Assembly (NCBI GenBank): GCA_963592135.1
Contig: CAVAVP010000015.1
Location: 3,636 to 67,635 of the forward strand
DNA length: 64,000 nt
DNA from: UBA3700 sp963592135
GTDB taxonomy: Bacteria; Bacillota; Clostridia; Christensenellales; UBA3700
Direction of reading: 5' to 3'
A program made the translations under genes and the position numbers. Positions within the stretch are counted from its first letter, which is position 1. Every line of letters begins with the position of its first letter. Positions 34,367 to 43,219 of the stretch are shown here, piece by piece. The notes beneath the pieces were generated by a model. That model was not told the DNA's origin and did not search any database. It saw only the letters and a program-made list of their open reading frames with translations.

Positions 34367-34389
34367 CCATAATTATAGCATAATTATGG
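34367..34389 (+). promoter_or_regulatory. Perfect inverted repeat, operator of the toxin-antitoxin remnant
   Basis: CCATAATTAT (34367-34376), AGC, ATAATTATGG (34380-34389) is a perfect 10-bp inverted repeat ending 23 bases before the antitoxin ATG. Phd/YefM antitoxins bind such sites to repress their own operons. The operator is fully intact although both genes behind it are broken. Confidence 0.65.
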
Positions 34390-34412
34390 CATAACAAAAA
34401 AAGAGGTGAATT

Positions 34413-34734
34413 ATGCAAAAAATTATTCTAATAAAGGAGCTTAAAAATACTGAGAAATATCTAATCTTTGTGAAGAAAACAAAGAGCTCGTATTTGTTAC
34501 GAAAATGGGTATAATAGTTTAGTTGTAATGAGCCAAGAATGTTTTGACGAAAAATATGGAGACGATTTTTTGTCGTTAATTAAACGTTTATGCGAAAAGA
34601 GATACGATTATTTAGATATAGAACTTTTTGAAAAATTAATCGAAAATGTAAGTAGTGATGATGAAAAAGAATTTTATACTGGCGTTTTTAACACTGTGCT
34701 TAAGATAAGACAAAAAAGAGGTTCTTCAAAATGA
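34413..34734 (+). pseudogene. Phd/YefM-type antitoxin gene, two frameshifts
   Basis: AGAGGTG precedes the ATG at 34413. The first frame gives MQKIILIKELKNTEK, the usual Phd-type start. Restoring one A in the run at about 34453-34456 gives a continuing ...ISNLCEENKELVFVTK. Restoring another A at about 34502-34505 gives ...NGYNSLVVMSQECFDEK, the most conserved part of the family. After two single-base losses the remaining open frame (34528-34734) carries only the C-terminal half. Both losses are in runs of A. The stop overlaps the toxin ATG (ATGA). I read this as a decayed antitoxin; sequencing slips cannot be excluded. Confidence 0.7.
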
Positions 34735-35347
34735 AAAATACTAAACTTGTTATCTTTGCAGGCGTAAATGGCGCAGGCAAAAGTACGTTATATAAAATGC
34801 TAAATAAAAAATTTTGAATAAGGTTAAATAGTGACGAAATAGTTCAGAATAATAATTGGGACAGGAAAGATGATTCATGCCAAATTGAGGCTTCTAAAGA
34901 ATTATTAAGTTTGCAAAAAAAATATTAAATGAAAATAGATCTTTTAATAGAGAAACAATACTATGTGGTAATTCAATTTTAAATTTATTAAAAGAAGCAA
35001 AAACTAAAGGATACTTTATAGAATTATTTTATGTAGGTGTTGCATCTTCGGATATTGCAATTAAAAGAGTGCAACAAAGAGAAAAAAGTGGGCATGGAAT
35101 AAGTGTAGACCTAATTGAAAAACGTTATGAAAACTCTCAAGAAAATTTAAAGTTAATATTTGGTTTATGTGATATTGTTCAGTTTTATGACAATACAATT
35201 GCTATGAAGGAAGTATGTTTCTTTAAAGATAACGAATTTACTTGTAATTTTAATGAAATAGATTGGAATAATGATTTTACGTTAAGTTGGGTAAAAATTC
35301 TTATACAAAGTATTTATGAAAATAAGAGCATAAACTTTAAAAAATAA
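34731..35347 (+). pseudogene. Zeta-like kinase toxin gene, one nonsense and one frameshift
   Basis: The frame from the ATG at 34731 reads MKNTKLVIFAGVNGAGKST, a complete Walker A, then KMLNKKF and TGA at 34815-34817, where GGA (Gly) is expected before IRLNSDE. It runs on in the same frame to about 34912, then needs a one-base shift to continue as AKKILNENRSFNRETIL. That segment is the S/NFxxET substrate motif of zeta toxins, which phosphorylate UDP-N-acetylglucosamine. The open end (35069-35347) holds the C-terminal lid helices. The toxin cannot be made as one protein. With the broken Phd-type gene it forms a dead toxin-antitoxin module. Confidence 0.7.
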
Positions 35348-35378
35348 AGTGACAAATTTGTTTAAAAATGTCACTTTA
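35345..35378. terminator. Bidirectional terminator between zeta remnant and AraC gene
   Basis: TAAAGTGACA (35345-35354) pairs perfectly over 10 bp with TGTCACTTTA (35369-35378). T-rich stretches follow on the minus strand and less clearly on the plus strand. It separates the converging units. Confidence 0.75.
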
Positions 35379-35399
35379 AAAATTAAAATTTCTATTTTT

Positions 35400-36161
35400 T
35401 TATTCTGCGTTGTAGTGGTCAAGTCTTGGGCTTTCAGTAAACTCTTTTGGAGAAACCCCAGTTATTTGTCTAAATACTCTTGAAAAATATAATTGATCTG
35501 TAAAGCCGCACATTTCGGCAATTTCAAATATTTTATAGTTATTAATGTTTTTAGAAAGTAGAAGTTTTTGTGCAAAGTTTATTCTTGTATTTTTTAAGAA
35601 TTGTAAAGGTGAAATTCCTTTTTCTTTAATAAATTGTCTTCTTAAATAATCTTTAGTTAAATCAAATTTGCTGTATACATCTTCAAGTTCAAATTCAGGG
35701 TCAGAGAAATTTTCTATGATAGCACTAGCTATTGCTTCAACTTGCTGAGATGCATGATTAGCACCGCCAAAATTGTTTAACATAGATAAAACAAGTTCGG
35801 AAAACGAAATGATTATATCAGACTGTTCGGATGTGTTTGCATTAAAATATCTAAAACACATATTTAAAATAGTAAGAAGGTCATTATTGCTGTTATCATC
35901 AACTAAAACTACATTTTTAAATGTTGGAGTCCAGTTAGCAACCGTTAAATGGATATTTCTAAAGCCATTTTGTGAATAGTTTGAGTGGATGGTATTTGGT
36001 GGAATTACAACAACTTGATTTTTGCTATATTCTACTTTTTGACTATCTGTTTCAATAATTCCATTACCATTTGTGCAATAAATGATTTCCCAATAGTTGT
36101 GTTGATGAGCTGAAACATTGAATGTTTTCATGTTTTTTCCGATATAGTTAATAACTGGCAT
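35400..36161 (-). CDS. AraC-family regulator, likely of the glucuronate operon
   Basis: This 253-aa protein has an N-terminal cupin (about 1-90; QHNYWEIIYC-type start and VVVIPPNTIHSNY), which should bind the inducer. A C-terminal AraC double HTH follows (about 150-245), with PLQFLKNTRINFAQKLLL, then IFEIAEMCGFTDQLYFSRVF and TGVSPKEF. It is divergent from kdgA and the 15-gene run, with 165 bases between the two starts. The natural inference is activation by a uronate or its glycoside. No second-site pattern is obvious in the gap apart from AT-rich repeats. Confidence 0.88.
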   Translation of the reverse strand: MPVINYIGKNMKTFNVSAHQHNYWEIIYCTNGNGIIETDSQKVEYSKNQVVVIPPNTIHSNYSQNGFRNIHLTVANWTPTFKNVVLVDDNSNNDLLTILNMCFRYFNANTSEQSDIIISFSELVLSMLNNFGGANHASQQVEAIASAIIENFSDPEFELEDVYSKFDLTKDYLRRQFIKEKGISPLQFLKNTRINFAQKLLLSKNINNYKIFEIAEMCGFTDQLYFSRVFRQITGVSPKEFTESPRLDHYNAE

Positions 36162-36326
36162 AATTGAATATCCTCTTAAGTTTTGTAAAATAATTATTAC
36201 ACGAAAAGACTATTTTGTCCATAAATTAATCTAATTAATGTTTTAAAATTTTCTCTATAATAATTATAATAAGTATAAAGAGCAAAAAACTCTTTGAGAT
36301 TTTGCGTTAAAAATGAGGTGTTTGTC
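36162..36326. promoter_or_regulatory. Divergent control region, AraC gene / glucuronate operon
   Basis: TATAAT-like boxes occur at about 36262-36270 (ATTATAATAAG) for the plus strand. A small stem, AAAGAG (36277-36282) and CTCTTT (36290-36295), lies in the kdgA leader. GAGGTG gives the kdgA ribosome binding site. The -35 boxes are not clear, as is common for AraC-activated promoters. Confidence 0.4.
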
Positions 36327-36977
36327 ATGAAAAAATATGAAGTTTATCAAGCAGTAAAAAACGAGGGCGTTGTAGTTGTCGTTAGAGGAAACTCAGTTGA
36401 ACAAGCAATAAAGACTGTTGAAGCTTGTTATGCAGGCGGAATTAAAATTATAGAAATTACATTTACAGTTCCAAATGCAGATCAAATCATAAAAGCATTA
36501 GTTGAAAAATATAAAGGTACTGATATGATAGTTGGCGCTGGAACTGTTTTAGATCCAGAAACAGCGAGAGCTGCAATTCTTGCAGGTGCACAATTTATAG
36601 TATCTCCAGCATTAAATGTCGAAACAATAAAACTTTGTAATAGATATTCAGTAGCTGTTATGAGTGGTATATTTACTCCAACTGAAGCGATTACAGCTCT
36701 TGAGTATGGCGTAGATATATTAAAACTATTCCCAGGAGATGTAGCAACACCAAAGGGATTAAAAGCCTTAAAGGGACCTCTTCCAAATGCAAATATTATG
36801 CCAACGGGTGGAGTATCTTTAGATAATGTTGGTGAATGGTTTAAAGCAGGAGCATATGCAGTAGGTGCTGGCTCATTTATTACTAAAGGCGCAAGTGTAG
36901 GAGACTACAAGGCTGTTGAAAACACATCAAGAGAATTCGTTGAAAAAGTGCACTCAATTATCAAGGGAGATAAATAA
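36327..36977 (+). CDS. kdgA: 2-keto-3-deoxy-6-phosphogluconate aldolase
   Basis: This 216-aa class I aldolase splits KDPG into pyruvate and glyceraldehyde 3-phosphate, the last step of hexuronate breakdown. VVVVRGNSVEQA near the start, GIKIIEITFTVPNA with the conserved Glu, VGAGTVLDPETA, and the Schiff-base Lys region ILKLFPGDVATPKGLKAL are all family marks. I chose the ATG at 36327 after GAGGTG; the upstream start (36294) adds eleven residues without a binding site. It is the first gene of the operon and ends two bases before kdgK. Confidence 0.93.
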   Translation: MKKYEVYQAVKNEGVVVVVRGNSVEQAIKTVEACYAGGIKIIEITFTVPNADQIIKALVEKYKGTDMIVGAGTVLDPETARAAILAGAQFIVSPALNVETIKLCNRYSVAVMSGIFTPTEAITALEYGVDILKLFPGDVATPKGLKALKGPLPNANIMPTGGVSLDNVGEWFKAGAYAVGAGSFITKGASVGDYKAVENTSREFVEKVHSIIKGDK

Positions 36978-36978
36978 T

Positions 36979-38004
36979 ATGACAAAGGTTTTAACAGTTG
37001 GCGAAATAATGATGAGATTGCAACCATCTGGTTACAAAAGATTAATGCAAGCTGAATCTTTAGATTTAGTATTTGGTGGAGGAGAAGCAAATGTTGCGGT
37101 ATCACTTGCTCAGTTTGGGGTTGATACAGTTTATTTTACAAAATTGCCACAAAACCCACTTGCAGATAAATGTATAAATACGCTACGTGGTTGGGGAGTA
37201 GATACAACAAAAATAGTTCGCGGTGGAGATAGAATGGGAATTTATTTTTGTGAAAAAGGCTGTTCTCAAAGAGGTAGCAATGTTATCTATGATAGAAAAA
37301 GTTCAGCTATTTCTCAAATGATTCCAAGTGATTTTGATGTAGATGAAGTTCTTGATGGTGTTGAGTGGCTTCACTGGACAGGAATCACACCTGCCATATC
37401 GGATTCAGCAACTGAATGCATGAAGGTTTTACTAAAGGCCGCAAAAGAAAAGGGTATAACTGTTTCTTGCGACTTAAACTTTAGAAAGAAACTTTGGAGC
37501 AAAGAAAAAGCAAATAAGGTTATGAGCGAACTTGTAAAATATGTTGATGTTTTAATTTCAAATGAGGAAGATTCAAAAGATGTATTTTCAATAGAAGCAG
37601 ATAACACGGATATAAATGCTGGTGTTATCTCAACGAAAGGATATGAAAGCATCGGCAAGAAACTTATGGAAAAGTTCCCTAATTTAAAATATGTAGCATT
37701 TACCTTAAGAGAAAGTATATCCGCAAGTGAAAATGGTTGGTCAGGAATGCTTATATCTAAAAATGGTGCTTTTAAATCAAAAAGATATTTAATTCAAATT
37801 GTAGATAGAGTGGGCGGTGGAGATAGTTTTGGCGCTGGTTTAATTTATGGTTTATATAGTAAAATGAATGAACAAGACGCTATAGAATACGCGGTAGCTG
37901 CTTCATGTTTAAAGCATACAATTGAAGGTGATTTTAATATAGCAAGTGTTGAAGAGGTTAAGAAACTAGCAGGAGGCGACGGAAGTGGTAGAGTTCAAAG
38001 ATAG
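36979..38004 (+). CDS. kdgK: 2-keto-3-deoxygluconate kinase (PfkB family)
   Basis: This 341-aa ribokinase-fold enzyme phosphorylates KDG to KDPG. The N-terminal FGGGEANVAVSLAQFG motif (about 33-48) and the catalytic GGGDSFGAGLIYG anion-hole motif (about 275-287) are present, the latter as V-G-G-G-D. RGGDRMGIYFCEKG matches KDG kinases rather than fructokinases. The ATG at 36979 follows GGGAG; the longer frame would overlap kdgA. The 3' end overlaps the uxaC start by 20 bases. Confidence 0.93.
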   Translation: MTKVLTVGEIMMRLQPSGYKRLMQAESLDLVFGGGEANVAVSLAQFGVDTVYFTKLPQNPLADKCINTLRGWGVDTTKIVRGGDRMGIYFCEKGCSQRGSNVIYDRKSSAISQMIPSDFDVDEVLDGVEWLHWTGITPAISDSATECMKVLLKAAKEKGITVSCDLNFRKKLWSKEKANKVMSELVKYVDVLISNEEDSKDVFSIEADNTDINAGVISTKGYESIGKKLMEKFPNLKYVAFTLRESISASENGWSGMLISKNGAFKSKRYLIQIVDRVGGGDSFGAGLIYGLYSKMNEQDAIEYAVAASCLKHTIEGDFNIASVEEVKKLAGGDGSGRVQR

Positions 38005-39352
38005 ACCAGTGAACTTATTAAAATCTAAATTTTCAGTAGATTTATATAAGCAAGTTAAAGATTTACCAATTATAGATTATCATTGTCATTTATCTCCAAA
38101 AGAGATTTATGAAGATAAGCCTTTCGATAACATTGGAGAAATGTGGCTTGGTGGCGATCATTATAAATGGAGATTAATGCGTTCAAATGGCGTTGACGAA
38201 AAATATATTACAGGGGAAGCTTCGTGGGAAGAAAAGTTTAATGCTTTTATTGAAACTGTTTCAACAGCTTATGGTAATCCTATAATGGACTGGGTTGCTC
38301 TAGAACTTGAGATGTTTTTTAATATAACGCTTCCTCTTAAAAAAGAAAATGCAAAGAAAATTTGGGATGAGGCAAATAAACAAATTAGAGAAAAGAAATT
38401 ATCTCCAAGAAAACTAATATTAATGTCAAATGTTGAATATATAGCAACAACTGACGATCCAACAGACTCTCTTGAGTATCACAAACTAATTGCTCAAGAT
38501 GATTCATTTAATGTTAAGGTTGTTCCATCATTTAGAGTAGATAATATTTTACTTGCAAGAGATCCAAATTATACTAAATACATTGAAAAATTAAGTAAGA
38601 TTTCTGGAATTGTAATTGAAAATTTAAAAGATTTAAAAAGTGCAATTGAAAAGAGAATGGATTACTGGGTATCTTTAGGATGTAAGTTCTCGGATGTAGG
38701 AATACAGGATTTCCCAACAAATATATCCTCAGTTGAAGAAGCTAATGAATCATTTAAAAAACTTCTTAAAGGCGAGAAAGTTTCGGATGAAAAGTACTTA
38801 GGCTTTATAGGAAATATGATGATATATCTTGGTGAGTGTTATTTTATGAGAGATATGGTAATGCAACTTCATATTGCCGTTACTAGAAATAGCAATTCCT
38901 TGATGTACGAAATTTGTGGAAAGGATTCAGGTTTTGATTGTGTAGGTGATGTAATCCCTGTCAAGTATGTTAGAAATATCTTAGATAAATTAAATCTTGA
39001 GAATCAATTACCTCAAACAATTATTTATACACTAAATCCAACAATGAACTATACATTAATTACACTTTGCGGTGCATTTAGAGATGTGCACATGGGAATT
39101 TCTTGGTGGTTTGTAGATCATAAGAGAGGAATGTATGAAATACTAGAAAATGTATCAGAACTTCTACATATTAAATCAATGGTAGGTATGCTTACTGATT
39201 CAAGAAGTTTTCTATCTTATGTAAGGCACGATTATTATAGACAAATAGTTTGTGACTTTTTAGGTGGAATAATTAAAGAATGCGATGAAAATGCAATAAA
39301 TATTGTAAAGGCACTTTGTTATCAAAATGCAAAAGATATTATAGGAGAGTAA
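37985..39352 (+). CDS. uxaC: Glucuronate (uronate) isomerase
   Basis: This 455-aa enzyme of the amidohydrolase fold converts D-glucuronate to D-fructuronate, and galacturonate to tagaturonate. DYHCHLSPKEIYEDK (about 29-43) supplies the metal-binding His pair. MQLHIAVTRNSNS and the DSRSFLSYVRHDYYRQIVCD segment near the end are further family marks. The start is a GTG at 37985 with GGAGG 8 bases before it, inside the end of kdgK. The length is usual. It feeds the SDR and UxuA encoded next. Confidence 0.93.
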   Translation: MVEFKDRPVNLLKSKFSVDLYKQVKDLPIIDYHCHLSPKEIYEDKPFDNIGEMWLGGDHYKWRLMRSNGVDEKYITGEASWEEKFNAFIETVSTAYGNPIMDWVALELEMFFNITLPLKKENAKKIWDEANKQIREKKLSPRKLILMSNVEYIATTDDPTDSLEYHKLIAQDDSFNVKVVPSFRVDNILLARDPNYTKYIEKLSKISGIVIENLKDLKSAIEKRMDYWVSLGCKFSDVGIQDFPTNISSVEEANESFKKLLKGEKVSDEKYLGFIGNMMIYLGECYFMRDMVMQLHIAVTRNSNSLMYEICGKDSGFDCVGDVIPVKYVRNILDKLNLENQLPQTIIYTLNPTMNYTLITLCGAFRDVHMGISWWFVDHKRGMYEILENVSELLHIKSMVGMLTDSRSFLSYVRHDYYRQIVCDFLGGIIKECDENAINIVKALCYQNAKDIIGE

Positions 39353-39354
39353 TT

Positions 39355-40401
39355 ATGAGTTTTAAAATGACGTTCCGTTGGTACGGAGAAAATGACAAGA
39401 TTACATTAGATTATATAAGACAAATTCCAGCAGTAACTGGTATTGTTTCTGCAATTTATGATGTACCAGTTGGCGAGGTTTGGCCAATGGAAAATATCTT
39501 AAAAATGAAAAAACAATGTAATGATAAGGGGCTTAGTTTTGAAGTTGTTGAATCAGTTCCAGTACATGAGGATATAAAACTTGGAAATGCTAATGCTAAA
39601 AAGTACATTGAAAATTATAAAGAAAATATAAGACGACTAGGAAAAGCAGGTGTTAAATGTATTTGCTATAACTTTATGCCAGTATTTGATTGGTTAAGAA
39701 GTAATTTATCAAAAGAACTTACCGATGGTTCATATGCTCTAGCATATGATCATGCAACAGTTTTATCTATGAATCCATTAACATCAGAGCTTTCTCTTCC
39801 AGGTTGGGATTCAAGTTATACAAAGGAAGGACTAAAAGATTTATTAAATCAATATAAAGATATTGATGAAGAAAAACTATGGGAGAACATGGGAGTGTTT
39901 TTAAAGGAAATTATTCCTGTTGCAGAGGAAAGTGGAATTAAAATGGCAATACATCCTGATGATCCTCCATGGGGAATATTTGGACTTCCAAGAGTTATAA
40001 CAAACAAAGCGAACTTAGAAAGATTTTTAAAGATTGTGGATTCACCTGCAAATGGTGTAACGCTTTGTACAGGCTCGCTTGGAGTTTCTACGACAAATGA
40101 TATCGTTGATTTAGTTAAGACTTGCAAGGGTAGAATGCCGTTTGTTCATTTAAGAAATATTAAAATAACAGGAGATCATTGCTTTGAAGAGTCAGGACAT
40201 TTATCTTCAAAAGGCTCTTTAGACATGTATGCAATCATTAAAGCATTAAATGATGATGGATTTGATGGTTATGTTCGTCCAGACCATGGAAGAATGATTT
40301 GGGGAGAAACAGGAAGACCAGGTTATGGTCTATATGATAGAGCACTTGGTGCTATGTATTTACAAGGAATTATAGAAGCTGTAGAAAAGGCTAATAAATA
40401 G
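39355..40401 (+). CDS. uxuA: Mannonate dehydratase
   Basis: This 348-aa TIM-barrel enzyme removes water from D-mannonate to form KDG. It starts MTFRWYGENDKITLDYIRQI. IKMAIHPDDPPW (metal-binding His and Asp), CTGSLGVS and FVHLRNIK are conserved UxuA segments. RPDHGRMIWGE near the end is the typical closing motif. The ATG at 39355 stands after AGGAGA; the track's longer frame overlaps uxaC. Eleven bases separate it from the SDR gene. Confidence 0.95.
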   Translation: MSFKMTFRWYGENDKITLDYIRQIPAVTGIVSAIYDVPVGEVWPMENILKMKKQCNDKGLSFEVVESVPVHEDIKLGNANAKKYIENYKENIRRLGKAGVKCICYNFMPVFDWLRSNLSKELTDGSYALAYDHATVLSMNPLTSELSLPGWDSSYTKEGLKDLLNQYKDIDEEKLWENMGVFLKEIIPVAEESGIKMAIHPDDPPWGIFGLPRVITNKANLERFLKIVDSPANGVTLCTGSLGVSTTNDIVDLVKTCKGRMPFVHLRNIKITGDHCFEESGHLSSKGSLDMYAIIKALNDDGFDGYVRPDHGRMIWGETGRPGYGLYDRALGAMYLQGIIEAVEKANK

Positions 40402-40412
40402 GAGGAATTTTT

Positions 40413-41249
40413 ATGAAAGTAGATATGAGAGGTGAAGTTGTAGTAATTACTGCAGGTGGTGGCGTTATTTGTGGCGCAATGGCAAAAGAATATGCTAAAA
40501 ATGGAGCAAAGGTTGCCGTTTTGGACTTAAAAGAAGATGCAGCAAAAGTAATTGCCGATGAAATAGTTAAAGATGGAGGAGTAGCAAAAGCTTATGGTGT
40601 TAACTGCCTAGAGATAGAATCTCTTGAAAAAGCTCATCAAGCAATATTAAAAGATTTAGGAAAATGTACAATCCTTGTTAATGGAGCTGGTGGTAATAAT
40701 CCTAAAGGTACAACAACTAATGAGTATTTTGATAAATTAGATTTAGATGATCCTACAAAGGTATCTTTCTTTGATTTAGACCCAAATGGTGTAGATTTTG
40801 TTTTCAAGATTAATTTCTTAGGAACATTCTTAACAACCCAAGTATTTGCTAAAGATATGTTAGATAATGGTGGTTGTGTTATAAATATTTCATCGATGAA
40901 TGCTTTTAGACCATTAACTAAGATTCCTGCATACTCAGGTGCTAAGGCAGCTGTATCTAACTTTACTCAATGGCTTGCTGTTCACTTTGCTGGTGCTAAT
41001 ATTAGAGTAAACGCTATTGCTCCAGGATTTTTCGTAACAAATCAAAATAGAGCATTATTATACAACAGCGATGGAACACCAACTCCAAGAACAGGAAAAA
41101 TTATAGCTGGAACTCCAATGAGAAAGTTTGGTGAAATTAGTGATTTAATGGGAGCTACAATGTTCTTGTCAGATAAGAGCGCATCAGGATTTATAACGGG
41201 GGTTGTACTTCCAATTGATGGTGGTTTTTCAGCATATTCAGGAGTTTAA
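40413..41249 (+). CDS. SDR-family oxidoreductase, likely D-mannonate oxidoreductase
   Basis: This 278-aa short-chain dehydrogenase has a cofactor loop TAGGGVICGAMAKEYA (about 13-28), the NGAG motif, and the catalytic Ser and Y-x-x-x-K (ISSMNAF, YSGAKAAV). It probably reduces D-fructuronate to D-mannonate with NADH. That is the step between UxaC and UxuA, which the operon otherwise lacks because no classical UxuB is present. SDR enzymes replacing UxuB next to uxuA are known in Bacillota. AGGAGG precedes the ATG. Confidence 0.82.
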   Translation: MKVDMRGEVVVITAGGGVICGAMAKEYAKNGAKVAVLDLKEDAAKVIADEIVKDGGVAKAYGVNCLEIESLEKAHQAILKDLGKCTILVNGAGGNNPKGTTTNEYFDKLDLDDPTKVSFFDLDPNGVDFVFKINFLGTFLTTQVFAKDMLDNGGCVINISSMNAFRPLTKIPAYSGAKAAVSNFTQWLAVHFAGANIRVNAIAPGFFVTNQNRALLYNSDGTPTPRTGKIIAGTPMRKFGEISDLMGATMFLSDKSASGFITGVVLPIDGGFSAYSGV

Positions 41250-41267
41250 TAAAGTAAGGAAAATTTT

Positions 41268-42563
41268 ATGGAAGAAGTAAAAGTTGCGATATTAGGTTTA
41301 GGTAATAGGGGAAAAAATTATGGCGGACACTTAGCATTACAAGAAGGTGTTAAGATTGTTGCCATATGCGACAGGTATCAAGAAAAAATCGACAAGGTAA
41401 AGACTGTATGGGGAGTTGCTGATGAGATGTGCTTTACAGATGAGGATAAATTCTTTGGACTTGGCAAAATTGCAGATACTATGGTTATTGCAACACAAGA
41501 TAGAGATCATTATGGTCATGCGATGAAAGCATTGAAACTTGGCTATAATCTTATGATAGAAAAACCTCTATCTCCAAATATTAATGAGTGCTTAGAGATG
41601 GAAGAATATGCGAGAAAACAAAATTGTAAAGTTTTAGTTTGCCATGTTTTAAGATATGCTCATTACTATAAGAAAATTAAGGAAATAATTGATTCTGGTA
41701 TCCTTGGAAAGATAGTTTTAATTAATCATGACGAAGATGTTGCTTATTGGCATTTTTGCCATAGCTATGTAAGAGGAAATTGGAGAGTCGAAGAAGAGAC
41801 AAGTCCACTGCTTCTTGCAAAGTGCTGCCATGATATGGATTTAATGTATTGGTACGCTGGTTCAAAGGCAAAGAGCGTTTCTTCATACGCATCGTTAAAC
41901 TATTTTAAAAAGGAAAACGCACCAGAGGGTGCTACAGATACTTGTTTTGATTGTCCAAACAAAGATACGTGTAAGTTTGAATGTACTTACCAATATATTG
42001 GCAGAAAAAAGGGTATTTTTAAAGAAAAGAAAAAATATAAATGGAAGCCATATGCTTTTTGTATTTCAAATAAGCCAGAGGATATTATAGATAAATTAAA
42101 GAATGACGAAAGAGGAAAACTTTGGTCAAGATGTGTATTTAAATGTGATAATGATGTTGTAGATTGTCAAACTGTAAATATGGAAATGGAAAATGGAATA
42201 AAAGTAATGCTTAATGTTAACGCATTTAATGAACATGACCATAGACATACAGAAATACATGGTTCGAACGGTATTTTAATTGCAGATGATTCGGGTTCTG
42301 TTTTAAGGCTTCAATTATTTGGGAAAAAAGAAAAGAAAATTGTTGTTAACCTAATTCCTGTAATAAAAGGACACTTTGGTGGTGACCAAGGAGTTATAAA
42401 GGCAACAATAGATTTAGTTAGGGGGCAAATTGATCTAAATGGTCAATACACTTGGATTAAAGACACAATAGAAAGCCATAGAATTTGTGCTGCTGCAGAT
42501 TTGTCTAGAAAAGAAAATGGAAGAAAGGTAGATATGACTGAAATTCCAGATATAAGAGAGTAA
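41268..42563 (+). CDS. Gfo/Idh/MocA oxidoreductase with four-Cys motif
   Basis: This 431-aa NAD(P)-dependent dehydrogenase has an N-terminal Rossmann fold (ILGLGNRGKNYGGHLA, about 9-24) and the catalytic E-K-P motif in LMIEKPLSP (about 97). The C-terminal domain has an inserted cluster, CFDCPNKDTCKFEC (C-x2-C-x5-C-x3-C, about 226-239), probably a zinc site, as in some members acting on oligosaccharides or glycosides. The CCHDMDLMYW segment supplies the His and Asp of the active site. It is the first of three such enzymes in the operon and the most distant in sequence. The substrate may be a glucuronate-bearing glycoside or a keto intermediate. Confidence 0.85.
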   Translation: MEEVKVAILGLGNRGKNYGGHLALQEGVKIVAICDRYQEKIDKVKTVWGVADEMCFTDEDKFFGLGKIADTMVIATQDRDHYGHAMKALKLGYNLMIEKPLSPNINECLEMEEYARKQNCKVLVCHVLRYAHYYKKIKEIIDSGILGKIVLINHDEDVAYWHFCHSYVRGNWRVEEETSPLLLAKCCHDMDLMYWYAGSKAKSVSSYASLNYFKKENAPEGATDTCFDCPNKDTCKFECTYQYIGRKKGIFKEKKKYKWKPYAFCISNKPEDIIDKLKNDERGKLWSRCVFKCDNDVVDCQTVNMEMENGIKVMLNVNAFNEHDHRHTEIHGSNGILIADDSGSVLRLQLFGKKEKKIVVNLIPVIKGHFGGDQGVIKATIDLVRGQIDLNGQYTWIKDTIESHRICAAADLSRKENGRKVDMTEIPDIRE

Positions 42564-42576
42564 AGTAGGGGTTTAT

Positions 42577-43218
42577 ATGATTACTGCACATGGTGGTTCA
42601 TTTGGTTCTGGTAGAAATTCGCATAGTTATTTAAATAATGTCGATGTGTATGAGGCCGACGCAATAGAAGTAGATATATATAAAAATTTTGGAATATTGT
42701 ATATATCTCATATGCCAGCTCCATTTACTTGTTGGAAAAAGATAAGACTTAGAGAAGTATTTAAACTTGTAAAAGAAAAAGAAATAAAAGTTAATTGTGA
42801 TTTAAAACAACATGGTATTATAAAAGATGTAATAAACTTAGCCAAAAGTATGGGAATGGAAAATCAATTAATCTTTACAGGTAGTGTAAGAGAATCAGAT
42901 TATAAAATTATTGATTGTGGAGAAGTATGGTTAAATAAAATGAAAGGAATTTCTTATTCAACTAAAAATGTGCCACAAATTAAAGCAAGGTTAGATAGTT
43001 TTAACAACCCAAGATTTAAAGGAATTAATATAAATTATAGAAAACTTTCTGGAAAGTTTATAGAAACATGTAAAATGTATAATGTACCAATAAGTGCATT
43101 CACTATAGATAATGTAAATAAGTTGTTAAAGTTGGTGCCTATTATTGATGGCAATATAACAACCAATTTGCCTTTAGTAGCAAGGTCTATATTAAATAAG
43201 TCAAAAAAGGAGAATTAA
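42577..43218 (+). CDS. GDPD-like (glycerophosphodiester phosphodiesterase fold) protein
   Basis: This 213-aa protein starts MITAHGGSFGSGRNSH, with AHGG in place of the usual HRG. It continues with EADAIEVDIYKNFGILYISH, whose Glu, Asp and His match the metal and catalytic residues of the GDPD/PI-PLC barrel. The C-terminal SAFTIDNVNKLLKLV agrees with the family ending (FTVN...). It is shorter than usual. In this operon it may act on a phosphodiester or a cyclic intermediate rather than on lipid headgroups. The substrate is unknown. It sits between two oxidoreductase genes with gaps of 13 bases and 1 base. Confidence 0.7.
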   Translation: MITAHGGSFGSGRNSHSYLNNVDVYEADAIEVDIYKNFGILYISHMPAPFTCWKKIRLREVFKLVKEKEIKVNCDLKQHGIIKDVINLAKSMGMENQLIFTGSVRESDYKIIDCGEVWLNKMKGISYSTKNVPQIKARLDSFNNPRFKGININYRKLSGKFIETCKMYNVPISAFTIDNVNKLLKLVPIIDGNITTNLPLVARSILNKSKKEN

Positions 43219-43219
43219 G

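Noticed and set aside
34528..34734. Frame of 68 codons as an independent small gene
   Set aside because: It is the C-terminal half of a Phd-type antitoxin; the N-terminal half lies upstream in other frames after two single-base losses.
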